64,000 nt of DNA from Winogradskyella arenosi (GTDB taxonomy: Bacteria; Bacteroidota; Bacteroidia; Flavobacteriales; Flavobacteriaceae): positions 682,001 to 746,000 of the forward strand of contig NZ_QPJO01000001.1 in assembly GCF_003337305.1 (NCBI RefSeq). Reading direction: 5' to 3'. Under the pieces are notes generated by a model. That model did no database searches. It worked only from the letters and a program-made list of their open reading frames with translations, and was not told the DNA's origin. Of the stretch, positions 44,866 to 53,534 are shown in pieces. The translations under genes were made by a program, and so were the position numbers. Each line of letters opens with the position of its first letter. Within the stretch, counting starts at the first letter, position 1.

Positions 44866-46181
44866 GCTTGTCTGTCTAATAAGGTGAGTTTAATTTGTTT
44901 AATACGTTTGCGTTCTAAAGCTTCAATAGTAAACACATAATTTTTGAAATTTATTTTACTTCCTACTCTCGGAAATCCTCCTGAAATTTCTAAAACAAAG
45001 CCTGCAAGGGTTTCTGCCTCGCCTTTCTGAGCTTCAAAAAGTTCTGCATCAGCTTCAATACCTACAATTTTGTACACATCTTTTAAAGGTGTTTTTCCTT
45101 CAAAACTATAATTGTTATTGTTCAGTTTGGTGTAAATAAGATCGTCATCGTCATATTCATCACTAATATCACCAACAATTTCTTCAATAATATCTTCTAA
45201 AGATACCAAGCCAGAAGTACCACCATACTCATCGACTACAACGGCAAGGTGGACTTTTTTAGTTTGAAATTCCACCATTAAATCATCCAATTTCTTGTTT
45301 TCTGGGACAAAAAAAGGGGCTCTTAAAATGGTAGTCCAATCAAAGGTCTTTTTATTTAAATGTGGTAGTAAATCTTTTACGTATAAAACCCCAATAATAG
45401 TGTCAATACTTTCTTCGTACACCGGAATTCTAGAATAACCATTCGCTATAATTTCAGCAATAATAGTTTCGTAAGGCGTATCTATTCTCAAGGCAAACAA
45501 ATCCATCCTAGGACGCATAACTTGCTTGGTATCGGTATTTCCAAAAGAGACAATACCCTGAAGTAGTTTTTGTTCTTCTTGTGTGGTGTCTTGACTATTG
45601 GTGAGCTCTAAGGCCTGAGACAATTGGTCTACACTTAGATTAGAGCGTTGTTTTCCAAATTTATTATGAATTTGAAGCGTTACAAAACGCATCGGTAAAC
45701 TTATAGGCGAAAAAATAACGTCTAGTACACTTAAGGGGCGTGCCATAAACGAGGAGAATTTTACACGGTTTCTGTTGGCGTAAATTTTTGGAATAATCTC
45801 TCCAAATAATAAGATTAAAAACGTGGCCGTTACCACTTCTAATAAAAACCTTGCAAGTGGGTTTGTAATGTCATGAAAAATGGTTTCTCCAATATAAGAG
45901 AACAATAATACTACCGCGATATTTATAAAATTATTAGCCACTAAAATGGTTGCTAATAACTTTTTTGGACGCTCTAAGAGAGCGGCAATAATTTGCATGG
46001 CTGGCGATTTATTTTCTAAGCCTTCATCTAAATTGGATTTGGTTAGAGAAAATAAAGCCACTTCTGCTCCAGAGATTAAAGCCGAGCAGGTTAGTAATAT
46101 AATAAGGATAATGATACTTGTTATAAAGGAGGTATCGGTATAAGATAAAGTTGAAATTAAAACCGTGGGTTCTGGGTCCAA
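44862..46181 (-). CDS. gldE: Gliding motility-associated protein GldE (CNNM/CorC-like)
   Basis: 439 residues: four membrane segments of a DUF21 (CNNM) domain (residues 20-200), two CBS domains (about 215-340; RPRMDLFALRIDTPYETIIAEII and LHLAVVVDEYGGTSGLVSLEDIIEEIVGD in style), and a CorC/HlyC domain at the end (LAGFVLEISGGFPRVGSKINF). The family includes magnesium/cobalt efflux-type proteins; GldE partly suppresses gldD mutants in F. johnsoniae. It lies between ssb and gldD on one strand, so an ssb-gldE-gldD operon is likely. Confidence 0.93.
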   Translation of the reverse strand: MDPEPTVLISTLSYTDTSFITSIIILIILLTCSALISGAEVALFSLTKSNLDEGLENKSPAMQIIAALLERPKKLLATILVANNFINIAVVLLFSYIGETIFHDITNPLARFLLEVVTATFLILLFGEIIPKIYANRNRVKFSSFMARPLSVLDVIFSPISLPMRFVTLQIHNKFGKQRSNLSVDQLSQALELTNSQDTTQEEQKLLQGIVSFGNTDTKQVMRPRMDLFALRIDTPYETIIAEIIANGYSRIPVYEESIDTIIGVLYVKDLLPHLNKKTFDWTTILRAPFFVPENKKLDDLMVEFQTKKVHLAVVVDEYGGTSGLVSLEDIIEEIVGDISDEYDDDDLIYTKLNNNNYSFEGKTPLKDVYKIVGIEADAELFEAQKGEAETLAGFVLEISGGFPRVGSKINFKNYVFTIEALERKRIKQIKLTLLDRQA

Positions 46182-46201
46182 GATAATAGGATATTTAAAG
46201 A

Positions 46202-46642
46202 TTAAAATGGCAAATCATCATTGTCGGATTCTACAGGTGGTGTCGTAGAACTTTGAGGCTGAGATGTTGCTGATTTTTGAGACGCGGCGTTTGGCGATTG
46301 CTCACTCTTGGGGGTTAAAAACGTAAAGTCGTCGCATTGTATTTCAGTAGAATAACGTTCCATACCTTTGTCGTCCGTCCACTTTCTCGTTTTAATACGA
46401 CCCTCAATATATATTTTATCGCCTTTAGAAAGGTATTTTTCACAAATTTCAGCAGCCTTATTTCTAACCACTATATTATGCCACTCCGTATTAGTAATAC
46501 GTTCATTGGTTTGTTTGCTTGTATAGCTCTCGCTTGTAGCAATAGGAAAACGGCCTACACAATTTTTATCATCAAAATAGTGCATTTTTACTTCGTCTCC
46601 TAAGTTTCCAATCAGCATTACTTTATTTAAGGTTCCAGACAT
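46202..46642 (-). CDS. ssb: Single-stranded DNA-binding protein
   Basis: 146 residues. An OB fold covers about 1-110 (NKVMLIGNLGDEVKMHY ... GDKIYIEGRIKTRKWTDDKGMERYSTEI), followed by a Q/S/P-rich linker and the acidic tail SDNDDLPF that recruits repair and replication proteins. It lies between mutY and gldE on the same strand. Its own -7 box (46673-46666) is 23 nt upstream. Confidence 0.97.
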   Translation of the reverse strand: MSGTLNKVMLIGNLGDEVKMHYFDDKNCVGRFPIATSESYTSKQTNERITNTEWHNIVVRNKAAEICEKYLSKGDKIYIEGRIKTRKWTDDKGMERYSTEIQCDDFTFLTPKSEQSPNAASQKSATSQPQSSTTPPVESDNDDLPF

Positions 46643-46665
46643 AATAATTCATTTTTAATAGGTTG

Positions 46666-46673
46666 CAAAGTTA
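46666..46673 (-). promoter_or_regulatory. -7 box TAACTTTG upstream of ssb
   Basis: Exact TAnnTTTG on the minus strand, 23 nt before the ssb ATG. Confidence 0.45.
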
Positions 46674-46730
46674 CTCAATTGCATAACTAGGAGATTAAAA
46701 GTAATAAAAAAATGTGATTTCTTTAAGGTT

Positions 46731-47771
46731 CTAAAACCCGAATTGGGTTATAAAGTCGTTTATAAGCGCCGGAACGGGGTATTTTTTTAGAGATTTTATA
46801 GGAATGGCCCCTTCAGGAAGCGTTTGTGTTTCAATAATCCAGAATTTGGTATGCAGGTGCTGGTGCGATAATTTATGGATCACATCAACCTCATTATATA
46901 AGGCGTAATCAAAAGTCATGTCCTCCAAGATGCTATTTTCAAGCCCTAACATATGAAACTCTTCAGAACTTAAACTTTTATCAGATTCAATTAACGGGAA
47001 CTGATAGAGGTTTTGCCAAATACCTTTATGGGTCCGTTGTTCAATAAAAGTTTGTTGTTGCTGATCAATCCCTACTATAAAGTTGAAATATTTGGTGGTG
47101 ATTTTGGTCTTTTTCAATTTCACGGGTAACTCTCCAATACGTTGGTGTTGTAAAGCGGCACAATTCGTATTTAAGGGGCAGGCTTCACAGTTGGGGTTTT
47201 TAGGTTTACATTGCAAAGCTCCAAACTCCATTAAGGCTTGGTTATAAGTAGCCGGCTGGTCTTTTAAAATCAACGAACTGGCCAAGGTTTTAAATTCTTT
47301 GATGCCTGCGGAAGTGTTAATAGGCGTATCAATACCAAAATAACGCGATAATACACGGTATACATTACCATCTACCACGGCAGCCGGTTCATTAAAGGCA
47401 ATTGAAGCAATGGCACTGGCCGTATAATCTCCAACACCTTTCAATTTTAATAAGTCCTTATAATTATCAGGAAATTTTCCGTTAAGCTCATAGGCAATAT
47501 GTTTGGCTGTGGTGTGTAAATTTCGGGCTCTAGAATAATAGCCTAAACCTTGCCATAATTTTAAAACAGAAGTTTCTGAGGCTTCCGCGAGATCAAAAAC
47601 AGTAGGGTAATTTGCAACAAATTCTTCATAATAGGGTAACCCTTGTTTAATTTGGGTCTGCTGTAAAATGATTTCTGATAGCCAAATTGTATAGGGATTA
47701 TTAGTGGTCCTCCAAGGGAGGTCTCTCTTTTTGTCTGAATACCAGAGGATTAATTTTGATTGAAAACTCAT
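46731..47771 (-). CDS. mutY: A/G-specific adenine glycosylase
   Basis: Removes adenine mispaired with 8-oxoguanine. 346 residues. The helix-hairpin-helix and catalytic region reads LKGVGDYTASAIASIAFNEPAAVVDGNVYRVLSR (catalytic Asp in VVDGN). The iron-sulfur cluster ligands are C-X6-C-X2-C-X5-C (CKPKNPNCEACPLNTNC). A NUDIX-like 8-oxoG recognition domain ends the protein (HLHTKFWIIE). Divergent from hup. Confidence 0.96.
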   Translation of the reverse strand: MSFQSKLILWYSDKKRDLPWRTTNNPYTIWLSEIILQQTQIKQGLPYYEEFVANYPTVFDLAEASETSVLKLWQGLGYYSRARNLHTTAKHIAYELNGKFPDNYKDLLKLKGVGDYTASAIASIAFNEPAAVVDGNVYRVLSRYFGIDTPINTSAGIKEFKTLASSLILKDQPATYNQALMEFGALQCKPKNPNCEACPLNTNCAALQHQRIGELPVKLKKTKITTKYFNFIVGIDQQQQTFIEQRTHKGIWQNLYQFPLIESDKSLSSEEFHMLGLENSILEDMTFDYALYNEVDVIHKLSHQHLHTKFWIIETQTLPEGAIPIKSLKKYPVPALINDFITQFGF

Positions 47772-47791
47772 TATGCTATTTTAATAAAAAA

Positions 47792-47799
47792 CAAAGCTA
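47792..47799 (-). promoter_or_regulatory. -7 box TAGCTTTG upstream of mutY
   Basis: Exact TAnnTTTG on the minus strand, 20 nt before the mutY ATG, back to back with the hup promoter. Confidence 0.5.
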
Positions 47800-47833
47800 A
47801 ATGTTTATTGTGTTAAATTTTAATTAATTACGC

Positions 47834-47865
47834 TTGATGAATTGAAATTAAATTACTTATATTTG
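47834..47865 (+). promoter_or_regulatory. Promoter for hup
   Basis: TTG (47834-47836), 21 nt spacer, TATATTTG (47858-47865, exact -7 box), 42 nt before the ATG at 47908. Same spacing as the promoter at 7669-7700. It excludes the earlier in-frame ATG at 47842. Confidence 0.65.
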
Positions 47866-47907
47866 CATCCCTTAGAATTTATAGTAACCCTAAAACTAGT
47901 AACAAAA

Positions 47908-48198
47908 ATGACAAAAGCTGATTTGGTAGCGAAAATATCTGATAAATTAGGTATTGAGAAAGGTGACGTTCAAGCCACTGTTGAAACATTTATGGAAGAA
48001 GTAAAGACATCTTTAGAAAGTGGAGATAACGTTTATTTAAGAGGTTTCGGAAGTTTCATTATTAAGACAAGAGCTGAAAAAACAGGTCGTAATATTTCAA
48101 AGAATACTACAATAAAAATTCCTGCACACAACATTCCTGCATTTAAGCCAGCTAAAGTATTTTTAGAGGGTGTTAAATCTAATGTTGAGGTTAACTAA
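47908..48198 (+). CDS. hup: HU/IHF-family DNA-binding protein
   Basis: A 96-residue nucleoid protein. I use the ATG at 47908 (MTKADLVAKISDKLGIEKGD), the normal HU start; an ATG 22 codons earlier lies within the promoter. The dimer core is followed by the family signature GFGSFIIKTRAEKTGRNISKNTTIKIPAHNIPAFKPAKVF. It binds and bends DNA as a homo- or heterodimer. Followed by the COX24-like small gene and rng, an order also found in relatives. Confidence 0.94.
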   Translation: MTKADLVAKISDKLGIEKGDVQATVETFMEEVKTSLESGDNVYLRGFGSFIIKTRAEKTGRNISKNTTIKIPAHNIPAFKPAKVFLEGVKSNVEVN

Positions 48199-48242
48199 GA
48201 AAGCATTAAAACAAAATATTAATTTAAAAAGCATTATTTATT

Positions 48243-48332
48243 ATGCCAAGTGGTAAAAAAAGAAAAAGACACAAGGTAGCGACGCATAAGCGTAAGAAAC
48301 GTAGACGCGCTAATCGTCATAAAAAGAAATAA
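48243..48332 (+). CDS. 29-residue AURKAIP1/COX24-type (bS22/mS38-like) protein
   Basis: ATG at 48243 to TAA at 48332. MPSGKKRKRHK..., more than half Lys, Arg or His. This matches the very short AURKAIP1/COX24 (DUF1713) family, which includes mitochondrial small-subunit protein mS38 and mycobacterial bS22. It is most likely a ribosome-associated peptide that neutralises rRNA. It sits 44 nt after hup and ends 7 nt before a terminator, so it is a true transcribed gene despite its size. Confidence 0.82.
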   Translation: MPSGKKRKRHKVATHKRKKRRRANRHKKK

Positions 48333-48338
48333 ATTGTT

Positions 48339-48364
48339 AAAAGTAGTTTTATAACTACTTTTTT
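48339..48364 (+). terminator. Terminator behind the COX24-like gene
   Basis: AAAAGTAGTT, loop TTAT, AACTACTTTTTT: short stem plus T tract. Confidence 0.75.
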
Positions 48365-48422
48365 CAGTTTTAAAGGAACGTTCTTTGATATAGAATTTAG
48401 AAGGTATTTAATAGAGTCCTTC

Positions 48423-48430
48423 TAGGTTTG
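48423..48430 (+). promoter_or_regulatory. Possible -7 box TAGGTTTG upstream of rng
   Basis: Exact TAnnTTTG 77 nt before the rng ATG, after the terminator; no good -33 element, so weak. Confidence 0.3.
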
Positions 48431-48507
48431 TTGGATTTTACATCCTGTGTCAAATAATTTAGTAACATCCATCTATCTCAATGAAGAGTTAGATTTAAAT
48501 TGACATT

Positions 48508-50052
48508 ATGAACAATGAATTAATCGTAAGATCGAGTTCAGATATTGTTGATTTTGCCTTATTAAAAGATGGAAAACTTATTGAATTACACAAAGACGAA
48601 GAGGATAACAACTTTGCGGTAGGTGATATTTTTATTGCCAAAATCCGTAAAGTTATTCCTGGTCTAAACGCTGCGTTTGTTAACGTAGGGTATGAGAAAG
48701 ATGGTTTTTTACACTATCATGATCTAGGACCGCAACTGCCTTCGCTTTTAAAATTCATTAAACGTGTAAGCACAGGGAAATTAAGAGATTATTCTCTTAA
48801 AGACTTTCCGATGGAGAAAGATTTAGACAAAAATGGTACCATTGCAAATGCCATAAAGTCTAATCAATCCATTTTAGTACAAGTAGTAAAAGAACCGATC
48901 TCTACTAAGGGACCGCGCATTAGTTCAGAATTGTCTATTGCCGGAAGATATATTGTCTTGGTACCTTTTTCTAACCGTATTTCAATTTCACAAAAAATTG
49001 ATTCGCAAGAAGAAAAAGACCGCCTAAAAAGGCTTGTTAAAAGTATCACACCAAAGGGATTTGGGGTTATTATTCGTACCGTAGCAGAAGGCAAGAAAGT
49101 TGCCGAGCTCGATAGTGATTTACAAAATTTGCTGGATCGATGGACAGCAATGTGTAAAAAATTGTACAAAGCACATCACCCAACTAAGGTCTTGGGAGAA
49201 ATGAACAAAGCATCCTCAATTTTGAGAGATATTTTTAATGATTCTTTCTCTGCTATAGTTGTAGACGATGAAGAAATGTATGTACAAGTAAAAGATTATG
49301 TGCAACAAATTGCACCAAACAAAGAATCCATAGTGAAGTACTATAAGAATGGTGTCCCAATCTTTGAAAAATTTGGTATAGAACGCCAAATTAAGACCTC
49401 ATTCGGTAGAACCGTCTCTATGGCTAAAGGCGCCTATTTAGTTATTGAACACACTGAAGCATTACATGTTGTAGATGTGAACAGTGGTAACCGTTCTAAT
49501 AAAGAAAAAAACCAAGAAGACACCGCCTTAGAAGTCAACATGATCTCTGCCCAAGAGATTGCCCGACAATTGCGTTTACGTGATATGGGAGGCATTATTG
49601 TTATCGATTTTATTGATATGGGTAAAGCAGAGAACAGAAAAAAGCTTTATAATTATCTTAGAGATGAGATGAAAGATGATAAAGCAAAGCATAAAATATT
49701 GCCGCCGAGTAAGTTTGGATTAGTGCAAATAACCAGACAGCGTGTTAGGCCAGAACGCAATATTAAAACGAAAGAAGAAAATCCGAACCATATTGGAGGT
49801 GATGAAATCGAAGCACCAATTAAAGTGGTGGAACGCATTAATCAAGACCTACAACGTATTTTCAAAAAAAATCATAAAAAGGTGATTCTTAATACACACC
49901 CTTTTATAGCAGCCTTTTTAACCCAAGGGTTTCCATCAGTACGTTCAAAGTGGTTTATTGAACACAAAAAGTGGGTAAAAGTTTTACCTAGAGATGCTTA
50001 CACTTATCTTGAATATCATTTTTATGACAAAGATGGTAACAAAATCAAATAA
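48508..50052 (+). CDS. rng: Ribonuclease G (Rne/Rng family)
   Basis: An endoribonuclease of rRNA maturation and mRNA decay. 514 residues, RNase G size, with no long RNase E scaffold tail. The N-terminal S1 domain starts IGDIFIAKIRKVIPGLNAAFVNVGYEKDGFLHYHDLG in pattern. The catalytic DNase I-like part holds VVDVNSGNRSN and DFIDMGKAENRKKL, whose aspartates bind magnesium. A zinc-link Cys pair is not seen, and the usual CPxC segment appears replaced by QITRQRVRPERNIKTKEENPNH. It ends in a strong terminator. Confidence 0.94.
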   Translation: MNNELIVRSSSDIVDFALLKDGKLIELHKDEEDNNFAVGDIFIAKIRKVIPGLNAAFVNVGYEKDGFLHYHDLGPQLPSLLKFIKRVSTGKLRDYSLKDFPMEKDLDKNGTIANAIKSNQSILVQVVKEPISTKGPRISSELSIAGRYIVLVPFSNRISISQKIDSQEEKDRLKRLVKSITPKGFGVIIRTVAEGKKVAELDSDLQNLLDRWTAMCKKLYKAHHPTKVLGEMNKASSILRDIFNDSFSAIVVDDEEMYVQVKDYVQQIAPNKESIVKYYKNGVPIFEKFGIERQIKTSFGRTVSMAKGAYLVIEHTEALHVVDVNSGNRSNKEKNQEDTALEVNMISAQEIARQLRLRDMGGIIVIDFIDMGKAENRKKLYNYLRDEMKDDKAKHKILPPSKFGLVQITRQRVRPERNIKTKEENPNHIGGDEIEAPIKVVERINQDLQRIFKKNHKKVILNTHPFIAAFLTQGFPSVRSKWFIEHKKWVKVLPRDAYTYLEYHFYDKDGNKIK

Positions 50053-50060
50053 TATCTATT

Positions 50061-50095
50061 AAAAAAGCCCAACTGAAATTTTCAGTTGGGCTTTT
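50061..50095. terminator. Bidirectional terminator
   Basis: AAAAAAGCCCAACTGAAA and TTTCAGTTGGGCTTTT pair over the whole arm between rng and the converging Bax inhibitor gene. Confidence 0.92.
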
Positions 50096-50115
50096 GTGTT
50101 TTATAGCATAAGGCC

Positions 50116-50820
50116 TTAATCTCTAGACATTAATATGCTTAGCACATACCAAAATAATAACATTAGTGATGCAAACAGCCCTAAAGCAGCAGGGATGTAA
50201 TCTTCTACACCATATTTCTTGACTAAGTTAGAGGTTTGATATAAAATAGAACCTCCAGCGAGTAAACACATACCTGCTGAAAACCATAAACCTAAGTTAA
50301 ACCCAAATATTGCTCCGGCAATGATGATACCTATAGCGATAAAAAAGCCTATCGTTAATCCTGTTTTTAAGAAAGAGAAATCTTTTTTGGTTAATAATAC
50401 AACGGCAGATAAGCCTGTAAATAAGGCTAGAGTAACAATCGCTGCTTGGTTAAGAATTTCTGGTCCAGATTCCATATAGAATGCCGCAATAAAGAGCATA
50501 GGAACAAAAATGAGGGCTTCAAAGAAAATATAAATTCCATAAGCCAAATACTGCTTGCTTTTGTCCGTCGTTTTTAAAGCCATATTCTCGGCGTAATTGG
50601 TCGCTAACATAAAGCCGCCTAACATAATTAACCACTTATAACCTTGGGTCATGGATAACATAAATTCTACAACGGTCTCACTTTGTAAGAGTAGGTATTC
50701 AAAAAGTATAAAAACTAAAACTCCGGCAGCTACATGGGCATAGGTCTTTTTGTAAAAGGCCATGCGTTCCACATCTGGGATCTCGCTAATTAATAGTTTT
50801 TCTGGGTATTGATTTTCCAT
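50116..50820 (-). CDS. Bax inhibitor-1/YccA family membrane protein
   Basis: 234 residues from the ATG at 50820 (MENQYPEKLLISEIPDVERMAFYKKTYAH); an ATG nine codons earlier is also open. Seven hydrophobic helices and a C-terminal segment LGLFASLMLLFWYVLSILMSRD. The family includes calcium-leak channels of the TMBIM type (BsYetJ) and E. coli YccA, an FtsH modulator. The first 20 residues are cytosolic. The ion or partner here is not known. Confidence 0.88.
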   Translation of the reverse strand: MENQYPEKLLISEIPDVERMAFYKKTYAHVAAGVLVFILFEYLLLQSETVVEFMLSMTQGYKWLIMLGGFMLATNYAENMALKTTDKSKQYLAYGIYIFFEALIFVPMLFIAAFYMESGPEILNQAAIVTLALFTGLSAVVLLTKKDFSFLKTGLTIGFFIAIGIIIAGAIFGFNLGLWFSAGMCLLAGGSILYQTSNLVKKYGVEDYIPAALGLFASLMLLFWYVLSILMSRD

Positions 50821-50878
50821 ATTTCCTTTAGATTTGGTTAGTGCCACTAAAATATGTTATTTCTTAAGGTATTCAAAT

Positions 50879-50911
50879 AAAAAAGAGTTCCAATTATTCA
50901 GAACTCTTTTA
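50879..50911. terminator. Terminator behind the zinc peptidase gene
   Basis: AAAAAAGAGTTC and GAACTCTTTT form a stem with a 10-nt loop, 21 nt after the stop of the zinc peptidase gene on the minus strand. Confidence 0.8.
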
Positions 50912-50931
50912 TTTAAAAGCATTTGTATTTT

Positions 50932-51636
50932 TTAATTTCTACTACCAAACACTTGTAGTGCCCAGTATAATAAAGAGGCTAAAGCACCAATAGCAGCAAC
51001 TAAATAGGTTCTCGCTGCCCATTTTAAGGCATCTTTAGAACCGCTGTATTCTTCTGGTGTGAGCATGTTTTTAGTTTTTAACCAAGCTAAAGCCCGGTGA
51101 CTCGCATCGTATTCTACGGGCAAGGTTATAAAACTAAATAACGTTGCAAAGCCCATAAATATTAAACCAGCAACCGAAATCCAATATCCTAATCCTATAC
51201 CTGCACCAGCAGCTAAAACTAAACCTCCAATAACTAACCATTGCGACATCCCAGAGGTCACACTAACTAGAGGCACTAAAGCCGAGCGCATTCCTAATGC
51301 ACTATAAGCTTGAGCGTGTTGTACGGCATGTCCGCACTCATGAGCAGCTACAGCGGCAGCGGCGGCATTGCGTTGGTTGTATACGGCTTCACTTAAATTC
51401 ACCGTTTTATTTTTAGGATTATAATGATCCGTTAATTGTCCAGGAGTAGAAATCACTTCCACATCATAAATACCGTTATCAGCGAGCATTTTTTCTGCAA
51501 TTTCTCGGCCCGATAAGCCATTGCGCAGCTGCACTTTAGAGTATTTAGCGAACTTTTGTTTTAATTGGTTGCTAACAAGCCAACTGACTAAGCCAATAGC
51601 ACCGATTAATACATAATATCCTAGCATTCCATTCAT
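50932..51636 (-). CDS. Membrane zinc metallopeptidase (YugP-like)
   Basis: 234 residues. An N-terminal anchor (LGYYVLIGAIGLVSWLV), then the protease part with HECGHAVQHAQ near residue 98 (HExxH zinc site), and three C-terminal hydrophobic segments. It matches the DUF2268-unrelated, YugP-type putative neutral zinc peptidase family (SGREIAEKMLADNGIYDVEV, LPVEYDASHRALAWL). Substrate unknown; a membrane protein quality-control role is possible. Confidence 0.88.
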   Translation of the reverse strand: MNGMLGYYVLIGAIGLVSWLVSNQLKQKFAKYSKVQLRNGLSGREIAEKMLADNGIYDVEVISTPGQLTDHYNPKNKTVNLSEAVYNQRNAAAAAVAAHECGHAVQHAQAYSALGMRSALVPLVSVTSGMSQWLVIGGLVLAAGAGIGLGYWISVAGLIFMGFATLFSFITLPVEYDASHRALAWLKTKNMLTPEEYSGSKDALKWAARTYLVAAIGALASLLYWALQVFGSRN

Positions 51637-51736
51637 AATTCAAAAGTTTTAATTCTTATAAATTTACTAAATGAATAGCAAATAATAAGCCAAATTTGAG
51701 TTAAGAAATTTTGTCAGTATAGGATGATTTTAAGCT

Positions 51737-52837
51737 TTACATCGCATCAATAGACCAGTTAAAGGCGTCAGCTATTTCTTCATAGACAATTCTTCCGTTT
51801 ACAATATTAAGCCCTTTAGCAAGGGTTTTATCTTGCTTACACGCGTTTTCCCAACCTTTATTAGCTAAACGTAAAACGTAAGGGAGTGTTACATTGGTTA
51901 AGGCTAGTGTAGAGGTGTACGGAACAGCTCCTGGCATGTTAGCAACACAATAATGAACCACATCATCAATAATAAAGGTCGGATCTTCGTGCGTGGTTGG
52001 TTTAGAGGTTTCTATACAACCACCTTGATCTACGGCCACATCCACTAAAACAGTTCCAGGGCGCATTTCTTTAAGCATATCTCTAGTGATTAATTTTGGT
52101 GCAATTCCGCCACGTACTAAGACGCCACCTATAATTAAATCGTGATCTTTAATGCGTTTTCTAATGTTGTATTCACTAGAAAATTCAGTGACCACATGGC
52201 TTGGCATTACGTCATTTACATAACGGAGTTGCTTCATATTAATATCCATAATTGTAACATGAGCGCCTAGGCCTGCAGCCATTTTTGCGGCTTGGATACC
52301 AACGACTCCTGCTCCTAAGACTAAAACGCGTCCTGGTGGAACTCCGGGAACACCACCTAAAAGAACTCCACGGCCTTTAATGGGTTTTTCTAAATATTTA
52401 GCACCTTGCTGTACCGCCATTCTACCTGCAACTTCAGACATCGGCGTTAATAATGGCAGTGAACCATCTTTGTCTTCTACAGTTTCATAGGCAATACATA
52501 CCGCCTGACTGTTAAGCATAGCTCTTGTTAAAGGCTCGCTTGAAGCAAAATGAAAATAAGTAAATACCACATGGTGGGCTTGGATAAGAGGATACTCTTC
52601 TTCTATAGGTTCTTTCACCTTTACAATCATATCACTCGAGGAGTAGACATCTACGATGGTGTCTAAAATAATACCACCGGCATTGATATAATCTAGATCT
52701 GAGAACCCGCTTCCTAAACCAGCCTCTTTCTGAACATATACCGTATGCTTGTGTTTTGTAAGTTCGAAAACACCTGCGGGGGTCATACCAACGCGGTTTT
52801 CGTTATTTTTGATTTCCTTTGGAATGCCAATTTTCAT
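51737..52837 (-). CDS. ald: Alanine dehydrogenase
   Basis: Catalyses reversible NAD-dependent deamination of L-alanine to pyruvate and ammonia. 366 residues from the ATG at 52837 (MKIGIPKEIKNNENRVGMTPAGV), the usual start; 16 earlier codons are open but unlike the family. The substrate site is at KHKHTVYVQKEAGLGSGFSD and YFHFASSEPLTRAML, the Rossmann fold at GRVLVLGAGVVGIQAAKMAAGLGA. Stands alone between the zinc peptidase and a BamE-like gene. Confidence 0.95.
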   Translation of the reverse strand: MKIGIPKEIKNNENRVGMTPAGVFELTKHKHTVYVQKEAGLGSGFSDLDYINAGGIILDTIVDVYSSSDMIVKVKEPIEEEYPLIQAHHVVFTYFHFASSEPLTRAMLNSQAVCIAYETVEDKDGSLPLLTPMSEVAGRMAVQQGAKYLEKPIKGRGVLLGGVPGVPPGRVLVLGAGVVGIQAAKMAAGLGAHVTIMDINMKQLRYVNDVMPSHVVTEFSSEYNIRKRIKDHDLIIGGVLVRGGIAPKLITRDMLKEMRPGTVLVDVAVDQGGCIETSKPTTHEDPTFIIDDVVHYCVANMPGAVPYTSTLALTNVTLPYVLRLANKGWENACKQDKTLAKGLNIVNGRIVYEEIADAFNWSIDAM

Positions 52838-53086
52838 TTGTTTTGCAGCTTTAGAGGTTTGTAAACAGTAAGAAAGTACCGCCAAAAATCTTAGCTATGC
52901 AAGGACATAAAGCAGGATAAAATAATTTTTATGATATTGTTATTTTGAAGCTTTTATATTGAAAACTTTTAAAAATAGGTCTTTTTTTTGAAGCGATATG
53001 CTATTGCGACTTCTTAAGCCGAAGGTCTAAAATTGAAAATGAACAAGGCTTAAGGTTCTGCCTTAGGCAACCTATTTTTTGAAGGT

Positions 53087-53530
53087 TTAAGGTGATCGAT
53101 TATGCCATGGTTGCAGGTAGATTTTGACCACTTTATCATTTTCAAAAACCAGAACAAGTTCACTTAATTCTTTCGCGGAAAAAGGATCTAGTAAACCTAT
53201 ATAATAATAAAAGGCATCGGGGTTTGCTGTAGACGCGGCGATAGGTTTTCCTAACTCTTTAATAACATAGGCTTTGCTCTCGCCGAGAAAGAGTTCTCTA
53301 TCCATTACATCGTCTACCATTTCTGCTCTAGTGTCGTGCTGGGTACGCCAGCGCTGTGCATCGAAACGCTCGTTAAATTGATAGATTAAAATACGACTGA
53401 TTACAAAGGCACTAAATAAGATAAGACCTATTTGATTGACTTGGTTATTACGGAAATCAAAATAGTCCGTGAGTGGTTTAGCTTTCTTTTTTTTGGGTTG
53501 CTTTTCTAATGATGGTTTGTTTATAGGCAT
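53087..53530 (-). CDS. Single-pass membrane protein with BamE-like C-terminal domain
   Basis: 147 residues: a very basic start (KPSLEKQPKKKKAKP), one hydrophobic helix near residue 35 (IGLILFSAFVISRILIY), then a periplasmic-looking domain whose pattern, LGESKAYVIKELGKPIA ... YYYIGLLDPFSAKELSELVLVFENDKVVKIYL, follows the SmpA/BamE repeat. Without a lipobox it is not BamE itself. It is 4 nt after the upstream gene on the same strand and probably in one operon with leuS. Confidence 0.6.
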   Translation of the reverse strand: MPINKPSLEKQPKKKKAKPLTDYFDFRNNQVNQIGLILFSAFVISRILIYQFNERFDAQRWRTQHDTRAEMVDDVMDRELFLGESKAYVIKELGKPIAASTANPDAFYYYIGLLDPFSAKELSELVLVFENDKVVKIYLQPWHNRSP

Positions 53531-53534
53531 TAGA

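Noticed and set aside
48864..49169. 101-codon open frame opposite rng
   Set aside because: Shadow of a conserved coding region.
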